A stretch of DNA of 64,000 nt, from positions 104,906-168,905 of the forward strand of contig ML213507.1 in assembly GCA_004369045.1 (NCBI GenBank). The letters run 5' to 3'. A program made the position numbers and the translations under genes. Shown piece after piece: positions 25,319 to 37,200 of the stretch (position 1 is its first letter; the number at the start of each line of letters is the position of its first letter). The stretch comes from Heliocybe sulcata (lineage: Eukaryota > Basidiomycota > Agaricomycetes > Gloeophyllales > Gloeophyllaceae). Below the pieces are notes generated by a model. The model was not told where the DNA came from, searched no databases, and saw nothing but the letters and a program-made list of their open reading frames with translations.

Positions 25319-26439
25319 TTGCTAGCGTGCTGTCACACCCGTGACATCCATATTCAACGCTGAGTCACAGCGACGTCATGGCTCTGTATGCCCGCTGCTT
25401 TCATGCACCCCAAGTGCTGCCGAATGCTGGATATTGAATATATACCTTAGGAATTCGGTCTAGGTCAGACTTGAACGGTGCTAGTTATCTTCTGGTGTTC
25501 TTGCCACGTCCAGCTAACTTTCTGCAGCAAGCTCGGTGCCTCGACATCGGCGCCTTCTTATTTTCGTCCACAACTGCCAGATGTCTGTACGGACCAAATG
25601 CACTCGACGTGCAGGGTCCTCGCGAGCCTTGATAGTGGCGCTCTCTAGCGAAGGTGCGGGCATAACTTCATGCCCAATAGCGGAATGTTGACAGATATGA
25701 TCAAGGTTTACGGGCGCAATTTTATATCGCTACTAGTAAGTCATAACGCGGTGAGTGTCCTTTAGTGCTCGTCTCATATTCAAATTTCGCCATGCCTACA
25801 TGTCCCACTTCCAATTGTGCTATCAACTAGGATGTATGGACTGCCGCAAAGCCCTCTCCTGTCAAGGTCCACAATATAGATGACCATTCATTCGCTCGCT
25901 CGCTCAGAAAGGTTCATCCAGCATGTCTGTATTTCCTTATTATGAGATATTATAGGAGTCGAGGTCTAGCTTGCCCGCATATTGAAATGACAGCTTATCT
26001 AGTGCTGCATCAGGGATGTAATCCTTCAGAAAGCAGCACTCGTTCATGGGCCATCTACTTCAGAACCGCTTCACTCCTTGCATTGACCGCAGCTGTATGC
26101 TCTAGAGCTGTCGTAGTGAATGGCAAGCAAATCTGATGAGTACGTGATTACAGTTCATATAGAATCCTACCTAAGGTTTCTTATATTATCCTGGACTTAT
26201 CGCGGACACTAGGAACCTCTCCAGATGATGCCTGCGGTAGCAAAGCATGACCGGTGGAGAGCGATAGTAGCGTATGATATCAAATGTCCTGATATTGAGG
26301 GCCGGTGCAAACACAGGGAGCGGCCCCGCGCCCCCACTGATGCTGAGGATGCCATCAGCAACATGACCATCTGCCGTCGGTGTGCCTGTCAGAAGATAGG
26401 CCAGCGCTACCTTTCCTATGGAGGGTGATCTTCTGCAAG
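25319..26439. other. Intergenic, no gene seen
   Basis: Only short unsupported frames. The part after about 26200 may be upstream debris of the UbiA-like remnant that follows, but no conserved UbiA motif is readable there. Confidence 0.3.
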
Positions 26440-27195
26440 GCATCAGATCTAATACCGCATTAGCCCTCTATCTAGATCAAACTCACACATCCAATAGTAT
26501 TATACTGACGAGGGGTATCCCGACCACATCGCTGATGTCCGCACTTGACAGCTTTGGTGCGAAAGTTGTATGGGTCCTCACGCTTGGCGACACTGTACGA
26601 TTTAGTACTTGGATGTCTGCTGCGATACTGCTCACTTTCCATTCTAGCTGGACAATCTGTTGCGATTCATATTACGCCTGTCCGATAATGACTCGCACTC
26701 TTTGGCAGTCAGATCCAGACACTTATGGGCCGGGAAGTAGGATTGCAGGATCGCAAGGACGATGGCAAAGCAGCAATTGGATCGACGGTATGTATAACAT
26801 CCAGCACTGATGCCTTGTTTCATCCAGAAAATACCACCGGATGCCAGTAGCGGCAAAGGCATGGGAGATGCAAGGTACTGCGGACTTTGATAGGATAGTG
26901 GCACTTACTAGTGAGAGTTCGAATGTCGTGTTCTTCTTCCTTAGGCTGATGAGCACAATCAAGAGTCTTCATCGGGCGCATTCTCTGCTGCAGTTCTATT
27001 CTTGCATTGGTACTAGCGAGTACGATGCATCAAATCTCGGTGCCAGTCACTACGGCGACATGAGTGTTCTTCCTGCATTGGTTCTGATCGAAGACCTGAT
27101 TCTGCAATGGCCATCGGATACAATATGCATGCTCGAATCAGCTCTCTGTGGACTAGGTTCATACCAACGCCAGCAGCTACAATGCATCGACTAGA
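26440..27195 (+). pseudogene. UbiA prenyltransferase remnant, copy a
   Basis: Degraded relative of the remnant at 30253-30870. Recognisable pieces appear in the same order. SSWTICCDSYYACP (about 26645-26686) corresponds to WIIHCDTIYACP, and DRKDDGKAA (about 26749-26775) corresponds to DRKDDIKAG, the second Asp-rich motif of UbiA enzymes. A following hydrophobic piece near 26950-27010 resembles SYIKPILSMF. Frames between the pieces are interrupted. The first Asp-rich motif (NDxxDxxxD) was not found. Confidence 0.5.
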
Positions 27196-27248
27196 GCCAC
27201 AATCAGGACTATGAGTTGTGAATTTCTCCCGAACTTCTGCCTTCACGG

Positions 27249-28000
27249 TGATGAGACACGGACACGCGACGAGACCGCAGCAGACCTAGAGAGAACAACA
27301 ACCACTGAAGCGAACCACCAATCCCTTGGTGGCAAGTGGAAGCGAGGTCTGGGGAGTCAAAGGGTATGGGATAGTTCGAGGGGAATAGGGATAGTAAGAC
27401 GTGCAACAAAGAGGGGCGATGATACGGGAGTTTAGGCGCTTGGCGATAGAGACCGGCGCGCTAATAGAACACCGCTATTGATGAAGTGGCAGAGTGAACG
27501 ATATGGCGGAGCGGTTTCGACTACAGTAGTTCAGCCGGCGGAGGCTCTTGAAGACCTGTCACCCAACTTTCGTCTGCGACTGGTGCTACAGAAACTATGA
27601 ACGTATCTGAACGGCACGCGGGGCCGCTTCAACGTAGAGCTTGAGGAGCGGGGCTTACCGCAGCGCTAAAGGTGCTTTTCACCGGCAATTCTGGATGCTT
27701 CGCTCGACGGATGCGGGTGGTCGCTAATACAGGTACTTGGCCTAGTAACACAGGAGTAACACTTTGAACGGCGCACGAGGCCGCTAAACGGGGAAGGAAT
27801 TAAAGACGGACACACACTAATAGCGGCGCTTTCTCTGTTGCAAAAACTCTTGATGAAGTCGGAAGACGATAGAGGCCGCCTTTGTTGCAGAAATGCTTAT
27901 CGCAAGACTGAGATGCAAAAGGTGAAGATAACTTGATTCCTACAAACAAAAGCAGCTGCTCTATATACTAAGTCCGCCCATTGTACTACCGTCCTCTCCT
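27249..28000 (-). mobile_element. LTR-like repeat related to the 14.5-20 kb cluster
   Basis: Begins TGATGAGACACGG, the same end as at 14511. It carries the recurrent hairpin at 27314-27333 followed by GCGAGGTCTGG. Further matches include ACTCTTGATGAAGTCGGAAG near 27846. The other end is not clear, so the right boundary is only approximate. It separates the two UbiA-like remnants. Confidence 0.5.
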
Positions 28001-29539
28001 AATTGCCGCAGCACTCTCCTCGTGGCGCGTTTCCATCACTAGCCCTTGAATCCATCATCTCCCGACTGTACCTCAGCCCTTTGTCCAATCCCGACACACG
28101 ACTCTGAGCCTATCCCTAAATGGCTCCCGCCGCTCCCGCTATATCAAAGACGAGCTGCATGGCAACCTCGCCTGTGCCTGCTGACTTCAGCTATTCCCGA
28201 CGGCATCGGGAGACGCGCATCTGATGGTGAGTATGCTGGACTCGGCATTAGCGGTGTCGACTGCGCTGGCGGCAGGTGCACCGTGTGCCGGACAGCCACG
28301 AATGCCTCGGCCTTCCGAGACTCTTGCATAGACTTGCTCCCGCTGAACCATCGGCCATACAGTTGCCAGGAACAACAGCGGCTGCCAAGTGGATGACGAA
28401 CCAGCCGGCCAGATGTGCCGGAGCGACCAGTCATTTGGCATGCGGCCGGACATTCATCTGAGCTCATTGTCATTAGTCATCGGCCTGCTGGAGTTCCCGT
28501 GGCAGCGTCGGCCGAGAAGGACGGCAATTCAAGCTGAATACGGCCCGGGTGGCAATGCTGACGCGTCTTCGCTGACGTTTGAATGGAAGCGTTGTCGTCC
28601 CGGAATAGTGTAGTTGGCGCATAGAGTCTGTTTAGCCGCCGGCGCCGAGAATAGCGAGAGACTGCCACGAGAAGACACCAGGAATAGAATGGCGTATCCG
28701 AGAATAGCACGGAAGCTCAGGGAAGCACAGAAGTCCCACTAAACGCGATTCCTGGGGCCAGGATTGCAGTGGGGCATATCAACGGTGCCCTACCGATGAT
28801 CAGAATAGTCTTGGTACTGCACTCTGTAAGATGGGATCAGAAATGACCTGGCTGGCGAAAGACAAAAGGAGAAAACAAGAAGGTAGACAGAATCTACCCC
28901 CCGCTACACGTTTGAATGTCTGCCAACATCTCTGAGAAGCAATTGTCCCCCGCAACTGCAGCCAGTGCCACTCAAGCTTGCTGGTAGCAGTACTGGGAGT
29001 TATCCCGAATGCACGGTTGGCCCCGCAGCACGATCTTGCATTTCTTTCCTTGGCCCTTGGGGTAAGTCTCGTCGCATTTTATTCGCCTGGATGCCTTCTC
29101 ACTGGAAGAGAAGCTTGGGAGCTACTTGTTCTATCATCGTGGTGTCCCTGCCGATATTAAGGAACTGGCAAGGTTCATGATCCTTAGCTTGGTTGTGGTT
29201 ACAATTCTCCATTCCGCCCTGCTACAACAGACACTGTTTCCAGTCCAGTATGCACACATCTGAACTGGATTCCAGACAAGTTTCAGATGCTTACTGAAGT
29301 TCTGTGGACTTCCCATTGTGTTCCCCCAAGCCAACCCAAGTCTCCACTTGTGCTTTCTGGTAGCTGGGGCTGCTGCTGGAAGCCATGTAAATTAAGGTAC
29401 ATCACTATAGAGATGAAATCAGACTTTCAAGTGGCAGAATAGGTGGATGGTAACATTCTAGGAGGCTGGAGGTGGGGGGAGAACCAGCTGGAAGGGTAGG
29501 GGGGTGCACTAATTCTATCCTGAGAGATATTGCCCATGT
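28001..29539. other. Debris without a supported gene
   Basis: Part of this may still belong to the LTR-like repeat. Short hydrophobic frames near 28978-29260 lack a named domain. Confidence 0.3.
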
Positions 29540-30110
29540 TATTGGGTCAAACTGTGGTCCCATATGGGGTCATAAGGATCCCTGATTTATGGGAGATTCC
29601 ACCAAGCAGGGCCCCCCCAATCTGGATATAAATCTCATATAATATGACCAGATCTCCCTTATAGTTATACAAAGTGCCCATACATTTTATATAAATCCAA
29701 TATAAAGCAACTATATAGCTTATATATATGCATATAATATGAGCCAGATTCGGTATAACCCTATATAAATGCACCACCAGATGGCATGTATCCAGTATAA
29801 CTGCCCTGCAAGTTTATACAAAGGCACCTCAATATCATATACCCCATATATAAATATAGCAGTGCAGTATACAATCCCATATAAACTGACAAACAGAGCA
29901 TACAAATTCAGTAAAAACCCCCTGCCACATCTCATAAACCCAGTATAAATAGCCTGACATACCCTACAATTCTGGTATAAATCCAGAGCAATCCTATACA
30001 CCCACAGTATAATGTCCCCATAACCATGTACAGTCAATATATACATCCTATATAATCCTGGCTCAATCATGTATAAGCATACCATAATGTGGTCAAATTA
30101 TATCCAGTAA
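29540..30110. repeat. A+T-rich degenerate repeat with TATAAA steps
   Basis: Imperfect reiteration of short units built around YATATAA and CAGTATAA at irregular spacings of about 15-40 nt. One minus-strand frame stays open for 121 codons (30085-29720) with recurrent LY and YRI dipeptides, which reflects the repeat rather than a protein. It lies directly upstream of the UbiA-like remnant. Confidence 0.5.
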
Positions 30111-30252
30111 AATGTGACTACAACCATAAACATATATGGAGTACTAAAGTGGTGCATATGAGTTTACCACAGTTGTGGTAAAATGTGTATATTTTTAGGG
30201 CCCACGACTCGGCCTGGCTAGGTAGCGACTGTTTTTCATGCTCCAATTTTCT

Positions 30253-30870
30253 AAGTTGATCCTTTCGGGAAGGTGTAACCACCGCTTGGGGTGTCGTAAT
30301 GACATGCTTGATATTTGAACCCAGGGAATTCAATGTGCCCGTCGTCTGGACTCTAACCATTGGTGTCACTTGGTATGTAATATTATGAGTATCTCTTTGG
30401 TCCGCCACTCAACGTTCATTGTAGCTGGATCATCCACTGCGATACAATCTACGCTTGCCCGGTAACAAGTGCATTATGCTGTATAAATTTGCGCGCTGAT
30501 CTGCTTGACAGGACCGTAAGGATGACATCAAAGCAGGCGTCAAATCCGCGGCCCTACTCTTTGGGTCTTACATCAAACCCATCCTGTCCATGTTCGACGT
30601 TCTGTTCATCGCGGCTCTGATCTGTTCAGGTCAGCAGACAGATCAAGGTGCCGTATATTATGTAGTTGCTGTAGGTGGTACAGCAGCGCATCTGTCCTGG
30701 CAGCTGATCACCCTTGACATCAAAGATGGTCAGGACTGCCAACGCAAGTTTGATGTGAGTTCGTCCTACGCTGCATCGAACATGAATGCTCATCTTTATG
30801 CCCTAAGGCCAACACGCATATTGGTTTTATGGTAGCTGCAGGCCTACTTGGGCAGATGTATACTCAGTGA
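30253..30870 (+). pseudogene. UbiA prenyltransferase C-terminal half, copy b
   Basis: The C-terminal exons of a membrane UbiA-family prenyltransferase (the 4-hydroxybenzoate polyprenyltransferase-like group) are preserved: about 30253-30372, 30425-30461, 30512-30754 and 30808-30870, with consistent phases and a proper stop. Key features are DTIYACP, then DRKDDIKAGVKSAALLFG (the second, catalytic Asp-rich motif), followed by hydrophobic helices. An in-frame TGA precedes the first exon, and the N-terminal half with the first NDxxD motif is not found upstream, where A+T-rich repeat lies instead. I therefore call it truncated. Distant upstream exons cannot be excluded. Confidence 0.7.
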
Positions 30871-31771
30871 GGAGTATCTGCGATAGACTTGCTAGCGACG
30901 TCTCCTCAATGAACCCGAGTAGGTGAGCAATGGGTTTCATAGGGAGACTTGTCAAGTCTTCTGATAGACTTGGCAGAAGTTATCTGGAGCTACGTGTGTC
31001 TGGCTTCGGCAGTCCCCATTAGGTACCGCTACCCTAGAATGGCATACAGTATAGATCCAGCGATCTCACTTGAGCGAATGCCTGAGTCCTATTTCTCGCT
31101 CTTACCAGTAGCCACTGTCCTGCGACATGCAGCATGTCTTCAGAGTTGATTTGGCTGACAATCTGTCTCCCTCGCAGACCGATGACATGCCTCTCAGGCA
31201 TCTACCCGGGCTGAATGTAATCTCTGAGCCTTTCGACATTGAGTGCTGAGCTATTGTCGACTCGCGGAGAAAGCCACGAGACATTCATCAACCGACAGGC
31301 TCCTTTTGTGCTCAATTATCACTCTTATCTTGGTCCTAATTGCTCTGTTTTTCAACATGTCTCGTTTTCAGCTCCCTCCGCACCCCGTCCTCTGTTTGAA
31401 AGCCTGCATTCTGCATCTTCTACAAGGTCTTGGCCAGCAACTCCAGCTCGAGGAACTTCGATGTCTAGTGGTGGTCAATTTGGTATTTTCCTCTCAGCGG
31501 CTACCACCAGGTCTCAAAACTGAATCGTTCAATTCTGGGTATGGCGGAAACACAGGAAGTCGCTGGTCTGAGTCGGCTCCTGGTGTGCTGGGCAGCTCTA
31601 TAGCTTTACGGAATAAACGCCCTGGCTCCCTGATGGAGGTAGACAAGACCACTATATGCCAGCCCATATTTTGAGTGCGAGGTCCGCCTGGAAGTCCTTG
31701 AGTTGAGTGTAGTTCAGCGCGCGGGCCACGACGGTTCGGTACCACTCTCTCGAGCCTACTTCGACTGCTGA
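30871..31771. other. No supported gene before the gypsy insertion
   Basis: Frames at 31243-31674 (plus) and 31494-31745 (minus) show no domain. The pre-insertion locus of the gypsy element can be obtained by joining this flank to 38509 after removing one GCTGT. Confidence 0.3.
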
Positions 31772-31776
31772 GCTGT

Positions 31777-32078
31777 TGTAATCCTGTCGATCACAACCGC
31801 CACCACGCACATGCTACACATCCAGTTATGGCTTTCCCATTTCCCTTCTTATCTCCCCGTCACACGCCACACCTGCTTCGATTTCACAGTTACTTCTCCC
31901 GTAGCTAGTTCCCTTCCTATGCTTCATGCTCGCTGTCACTCATTCACGCTTATAAGCTGATGAGTCTCCGGTCTTGTACGATATTCCTTTTTCCCCGCTC
32001 TCTCGTGTCTTGCAATCCAACACGAGGTCCTGTTCATTTGTGCGCGTTCTGAGTGTTGCCCGCGCCTGCGGGCTTCCA
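31777..32078 (+). repeat. 5' LTR of the gypsy element
   Basis: 302 bp, TGTAATCC...GCTTCCA, near-identical to 38202-38503. A TATAA-like signal is visible around 31950. No clear tRNA primer site follows; the next bases are a T-run. Confidence 0.9.
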
Positions 32079-32415
32079 CTTTTTTTTGAACATCAACCTC
32101 GTCTGTCTCTCGTCTCCAAAACTGTCTCGTGAGGCGCGCTCGACGCGTCCGCCATACTGCTGCTACTGTCTACTGTCCGTTACTGTCCGTCGCCGTTCCC
32201 GTTACCGCCCTTCCTCATTCGCCATATGTTCCGCTATCAATCTGGCTCCCACAACCCGTGCCGTTACCGCTGCCAAACGCCTCCATAATCCCCTCACACC
32301 TACCCAACCTCCCGAAAGCCCCTTGCCCTCTCCAACCCCATCCCCACCCTCGTCACCTGTCCCTTCAACCGAATCATCTTCGGACGACGATCTCCCCTTC
32401 CCGCGTCCTACCAAG

Positions 32416-34251
32416 ATGGCACCCAATATGGTCCTCAAACTCTCCACCGCTTCCGTTGAACAAGCATCTTCCAAGAGTGCTCCCTTACTTCTCCTGGGTG
32501 ATCTCACGCCTTCCGTACTCCACGATTGGCGCGAGAGCTGCGAGGCCTACTGCTACAACATCAAGGATCTCAAACCCGAGGACTATGTAAAGAAGATTGC
32601 TTACGGTATGCGCGACCCTCACCTCTGCGACTGGTACCGGGCAAAACGCACTGCCATTAACGTTATGTCCCTCGAGGAATACATCAAGGAGATGAGCGCT
32701 CGCTTCTTGCGCCCCGGCTGGGAAGATGACCATCACGACACCCTCCTTCTTGTAACTCAAGGCGACAACACCTTTTGGGATTGGGCGAACCACATCCAAT
32801 CAGAGAACACCACGCTCCTCGATACCCATCGCCACCTCTCCGATGATGATATACGCAAACATCTGAACACCCACATGCATCCCGAAACGAAGCTCCTCTG
32901 CAAAGACGAGAAGGCCAACCAGGTCACCAAGTTTGAAGACTGGCTCGAGAAGGTTTGCGTCCTCGATGAACGCTGCCAGGCTGAAGAATGCCGTCTCCTG
33001 CGCGTCCTCCAGAGGAGCCGATTCGCCAACAAACCCCTCTCACATACCGCTACGTCCTCTACTATCTCTCACACCCCCTCCCGCTCCACATCCTCCGCTC
33101 CCACTAAAAGACCCATCCTCCCTAAGCTGACCGACGACGAAAAGGCACTTCTCAACAAATACCACGGCTGCTACAAATGCCGTCGCTTCAACGCGAACCA
33201 CACATCTTCCTCATGCCCGAACGGGTTCCCTAACACCAAGACGTACAAAACATTGATGGAGGCTGACGCGATGTGCGGCCCACGCCCGACAGCTGGACCG
33301 AAACCTACCGCTGTCGCTGCAATCATCGGAGACGTCCCCGAGGATATCATCGCCGCCATCGTCATGCCGTCCGCGGTTCTCGACGATGAAGAACCTGATA
33401 CCGATGAGTGCGTCCCTCTCTCTCTACGCCTCCTTCACTTCCCATGCACGATTGGCGGCCCTGCCATCGAGGCACCTATCCCTATCACTGCCATGCTTGA
33501 CCATGGCTCAGGGATGATGCTGATCTCCGAATCGCTCACTCAGCGACTAGGTCTATGGCGCTTCCGCCTACCGACGCCTCGATGCGTGCACCTTGCAATG
33601 GACTCTGAAGGAGCCTCTGATTCGTGCATCTCCCTGTCAGAATGTGTTAAAATCTCTGTTTCTTCTCTCGATCAATGTTGGCGATCCCGCGTCGTACGCG
33701 CTGTTGTAATGCCTGGTCTCTGTTGTGATTTACTATGTGGCCTCACTTTTCAAAGTTGGAACCATCTGGTCATAGATGCAGAAAAACCTTCCGCCGTCGA
33801 CCAGACATGCGGTTATGATTTGCTGAACCCGATGCCTGCCAGCCGCTCAGTCCCTAGGACACATGCACCTCAGGCTAGTGCCGACAACTACTGGGACTTG
33901 CATGCCACTAACTTAAAAGAGCTCGAGCTACATCTGAAAGACGTTCGCAGCAATGTGGATATGACCGCCGAACGCGTCAAACCATTCGACGTCATCTCCG
34001 CTGTCCGAGACCGTATTGATACGCTCACTCTTCACGAACAGCTGTCAGCACTAGATGCAGAATTCAAAACCACCTTTGCCGATCTCTTCCCTGACGACAT
34101 CCCTCACGTCACCCGCCTCCCTACCAACGTTTACCACCGAATACGATTAAAAGACCCGAATAAACTAATTGCTGGTCGGCAATATTCCTGCCCCAAGAAA
34201 TATCGCGACGCTTGGCATACACTCCTCCACCAACACTTCGATGCAGGTTGA
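32416..34251 (+). pseudogene. Gypsy Gag and protease part, ends at in-frame TGA
   Basis: Open from inside the LTR; the ATG at 32416 (MAPNM) is the likely Gag start. A capsid-like region is followed by a variant zinc knuckle (CYKCRRFNANHTSSSC, near 33170-33220) and a retropepsin-like motif LDHGSG (near 33500), where Ser/Thr of the usual DSG/DTG is replaced by His. The frame stops at TGA 34249-34251 and continues without shift into reverse transcriptase. The codon falls where a conserved Arg is expected, so CGA to TGA is likely. Programmed readthrough is the alternative. Confidence 0.8.
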
Positions 34252-37200
34252 ATGCACCCGTCATCGAGTCCTTATTGCTCCCCATCATTTTTGATTCCGA
34301 AGGCCGACCCCACTGTGCTTCCACGATGGGTCAACGACTACCGCGAACTAAATGCCAACACCATCCCTGATAGTCACCCCTTACCCTGTGTCGATGACAT
34401 CCTATCAGATTGCGCTAAGGGTAAATTCTTCGCGAAAATCGACATGACTAATTCATTCTTCCAGACCCACGTCCACCCCAACGACGTCCCATATACGGCG
34501 GTGTGGACACCCTTCGGACTATACGAATGGCTGGTCATGCCACAAGGTGGCCGCAACGCACCGGCCACGCACCAACATCGCATGTTCAGCGCCCTCCACA
34601 AATTTATTGGGAAGATCTGCCACGTCTACTTGGATGACATCGTGATCTGGTCCAACACTATCGAGGAGCACCGTCGAAACGTCGAGACCATCCTCGATAC
34701 GCTACGCGCTGCGTCCCTCTTTTGTTCCTTGAAGAAAACTCAACTATTCTGTACAGAAATCCGCTTCCTCGGACACATCGTCTCCGCGCGCGGGATCGAA
34801 GCCGACCCAGTGAAAGTGGACAAAATACTCGGATGGCCTACTCCGAAGACTGCAGCCGACATACGCGCATTCCTGGGACTTGTCCGCTATATTGCTACGT
34901 TCCTCCCACATCTCGCGCAGCACACAGCGCTACTGACACCGCTAATGACGAAAGAGGCCGAGAAGGATTGGCCAGGCTGGACAGCTGACCACCACATCGC
35001 GTTCGAAGCCATCAAACGCCTTGTCACAAGCCGTGAATGCCTCACCACTATCGACCACAACAACATGGGCGAAAATAAGATCTTCGTCACCACCGACACT
35101 AGCCAGTGGTGTACCGGAGCCATCCTCTCCTATGGCGAGTCTTGGGAGACGGCACGCCCTGTCGCCTTCGACTCCATGCAGTTCCATGGCGCACAACTCA
35201 ATTATCCCGTGCACGAACAAGAGCTCCTCGCGGTTGTCTGCGCGCTCGAGAAGTGGAGGGTTGATCTACTAGGTGTGCCATTTACAGTCTATACAGACCA
35301 CCACACACTCGAAAATTTCCACACTCAGAAACACCTATCCAAACGCCAACTGCGATGGCAAGAACTACTCTCGCAATATGATTTTACCTTCAAATACATA
35401 AAAGGCGAAGACAACACTGTCGCCGATGCCCTCTCGCGACCGCCTCCCGACAGTGCCGACACTGCTACCACTGCGCTCGTCACCAATGACCTCCTTTCCC
35501 CCCTCCACACCGCCCACCACCTAGCACACCTGTCAAGCTCGATCAGCACTACAGTAGCGATGCTGATGGAAATCGCCACAGACCGCTCCTTCCTCGACGA
35601 GATATGCACCGGCTATGAACACAACAAATTTTGTAGCAAGCTCCTCGCTACCCTCGATTTGACGCCCTCGCTAACCCTCCGAGACGGTCTCCTCTACCTC
35701 AGCGACCGGCTCGTCATACCCCGAGCCGGGAAGTTACGCGAGACGCTTTTCACCCTCGCCCACGACAATCTCGGCCATTTTGGGTTCGACAAAACCTATG
35801 CATCGCTACGTCGTTCATACTATTGGCCTAATATGCGTACTGAACTCAAAACAGCTTACCTACCCTCCTGCCCCACCTGCCAGCGCAACAAAGATCGAAC
35901 GTCAAAGCCTGCGGGACCCCTACATCCTCTACCCATTCCGGACGACCGATGCGACTCTGTTGCTATCGACTTCATCGGCCCCCTTCTACCCGACGATGGC
36001 TTCGACACCATCGTGACCTTCACCGACCGCCTCGGATCCGAAATCCGCGTCGTGCCCACCACTTCAACCCTCTCGGCCGAAGAATTCGCCATCCTGTTTT
36101 TCGACAATTGGTACTGCGAAAACAGCTTGCCGCTCAACATCGTGTCCGATCGCGACCGCCTCTTTCTCAGCAAATTTTGGAAGGCCTTAACAAAGCTGGC
36201 CGGCATCAAACTCAAGATGTCCACCCCATTCCACCCCGAGACTGACGGTGCCAGCGAACACACGAACAAGACGGTAAACCAGCTCCTACGATATCACGTC
36301 GACCGCACGCAGAAGGGCTGGGTTAGAGCCCTTCCTCAGGTGCGATTTGTGATCATGAATACCACTAACACCTCTACCGGGTACTCCCCCTTTCAGTTGC
36401 GCTTCGGCCGGAGCCTGCGCCTGATCCCCCCACTCACTCCACCTGACGACGCCACGGACACGCTCGACGCCGCGAAGCTCTTATGTGACATCCAGTCCAA
36501 CGTTGCCGATGCTCAAGACGCTCTCCTAGCCTCGAAGGTGGATCAAGCATTCTATGCAAATTGCTCCCATGGCCCCGAACCTCAGTTCAAGGTCGGCGAC
36601 TTGGTCATGCTCTCCACGAAGAATCGCCGTCGAGAGTATAAGACCAAAGGAGCGAAATGCGTAGCTAAGTTCATGCCCCGCTATGATGGCCCGTATCATA
36701 TTATTGACGCTTATCCTGATAAATCTATGTACACCCTCGACATGCCACACACGACGAACATCCACCCCGAGTTCCACGCGAAACTACTAGCGCCGTACAA
36801 GCCAAACAACCCAGAGCTCTTCCCGGATCGCGAGCTTCCATGCCCCGGCCCCATCGTTACACCAGACGGCGAACAAGAGTGGACTGTCGAACGCATCATC
36901 GACCAACATCGACGAGGCCGCTGATATGCCTCTACGTGGTTCTGGCCTCCGAAAATGCATTTTTAGGCCATTTGCGCAGATTCCCACGCTCTGTGCGAGA
37001 GTGAGCGTATCCGCGGCGTCGCGCTACGAGCAAAACTCGAGTTTCCATGGACTTTTCACTATTTCCGGCAATTCCCGACGACTCCCGATCTCATTCGACA
37101 ACCGCTCCACTGCTTTACGTAAGCGCGCGTGCTCATCCCAGCCATCACGGCGGTGTGGCAATACCCTCCCGACAGCGGCGGTGTTGCACGGCGGTGCTGC

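Noticed and set aside
34249-34251. Programmed stop-codon readthrough between gypsy gag and pol
   Set aside because: Possible, but the stop lies late, just before RT, at a site suited to Arg, and other elements here show the same CGA-to-TGA type of change. Mutation is simpler.
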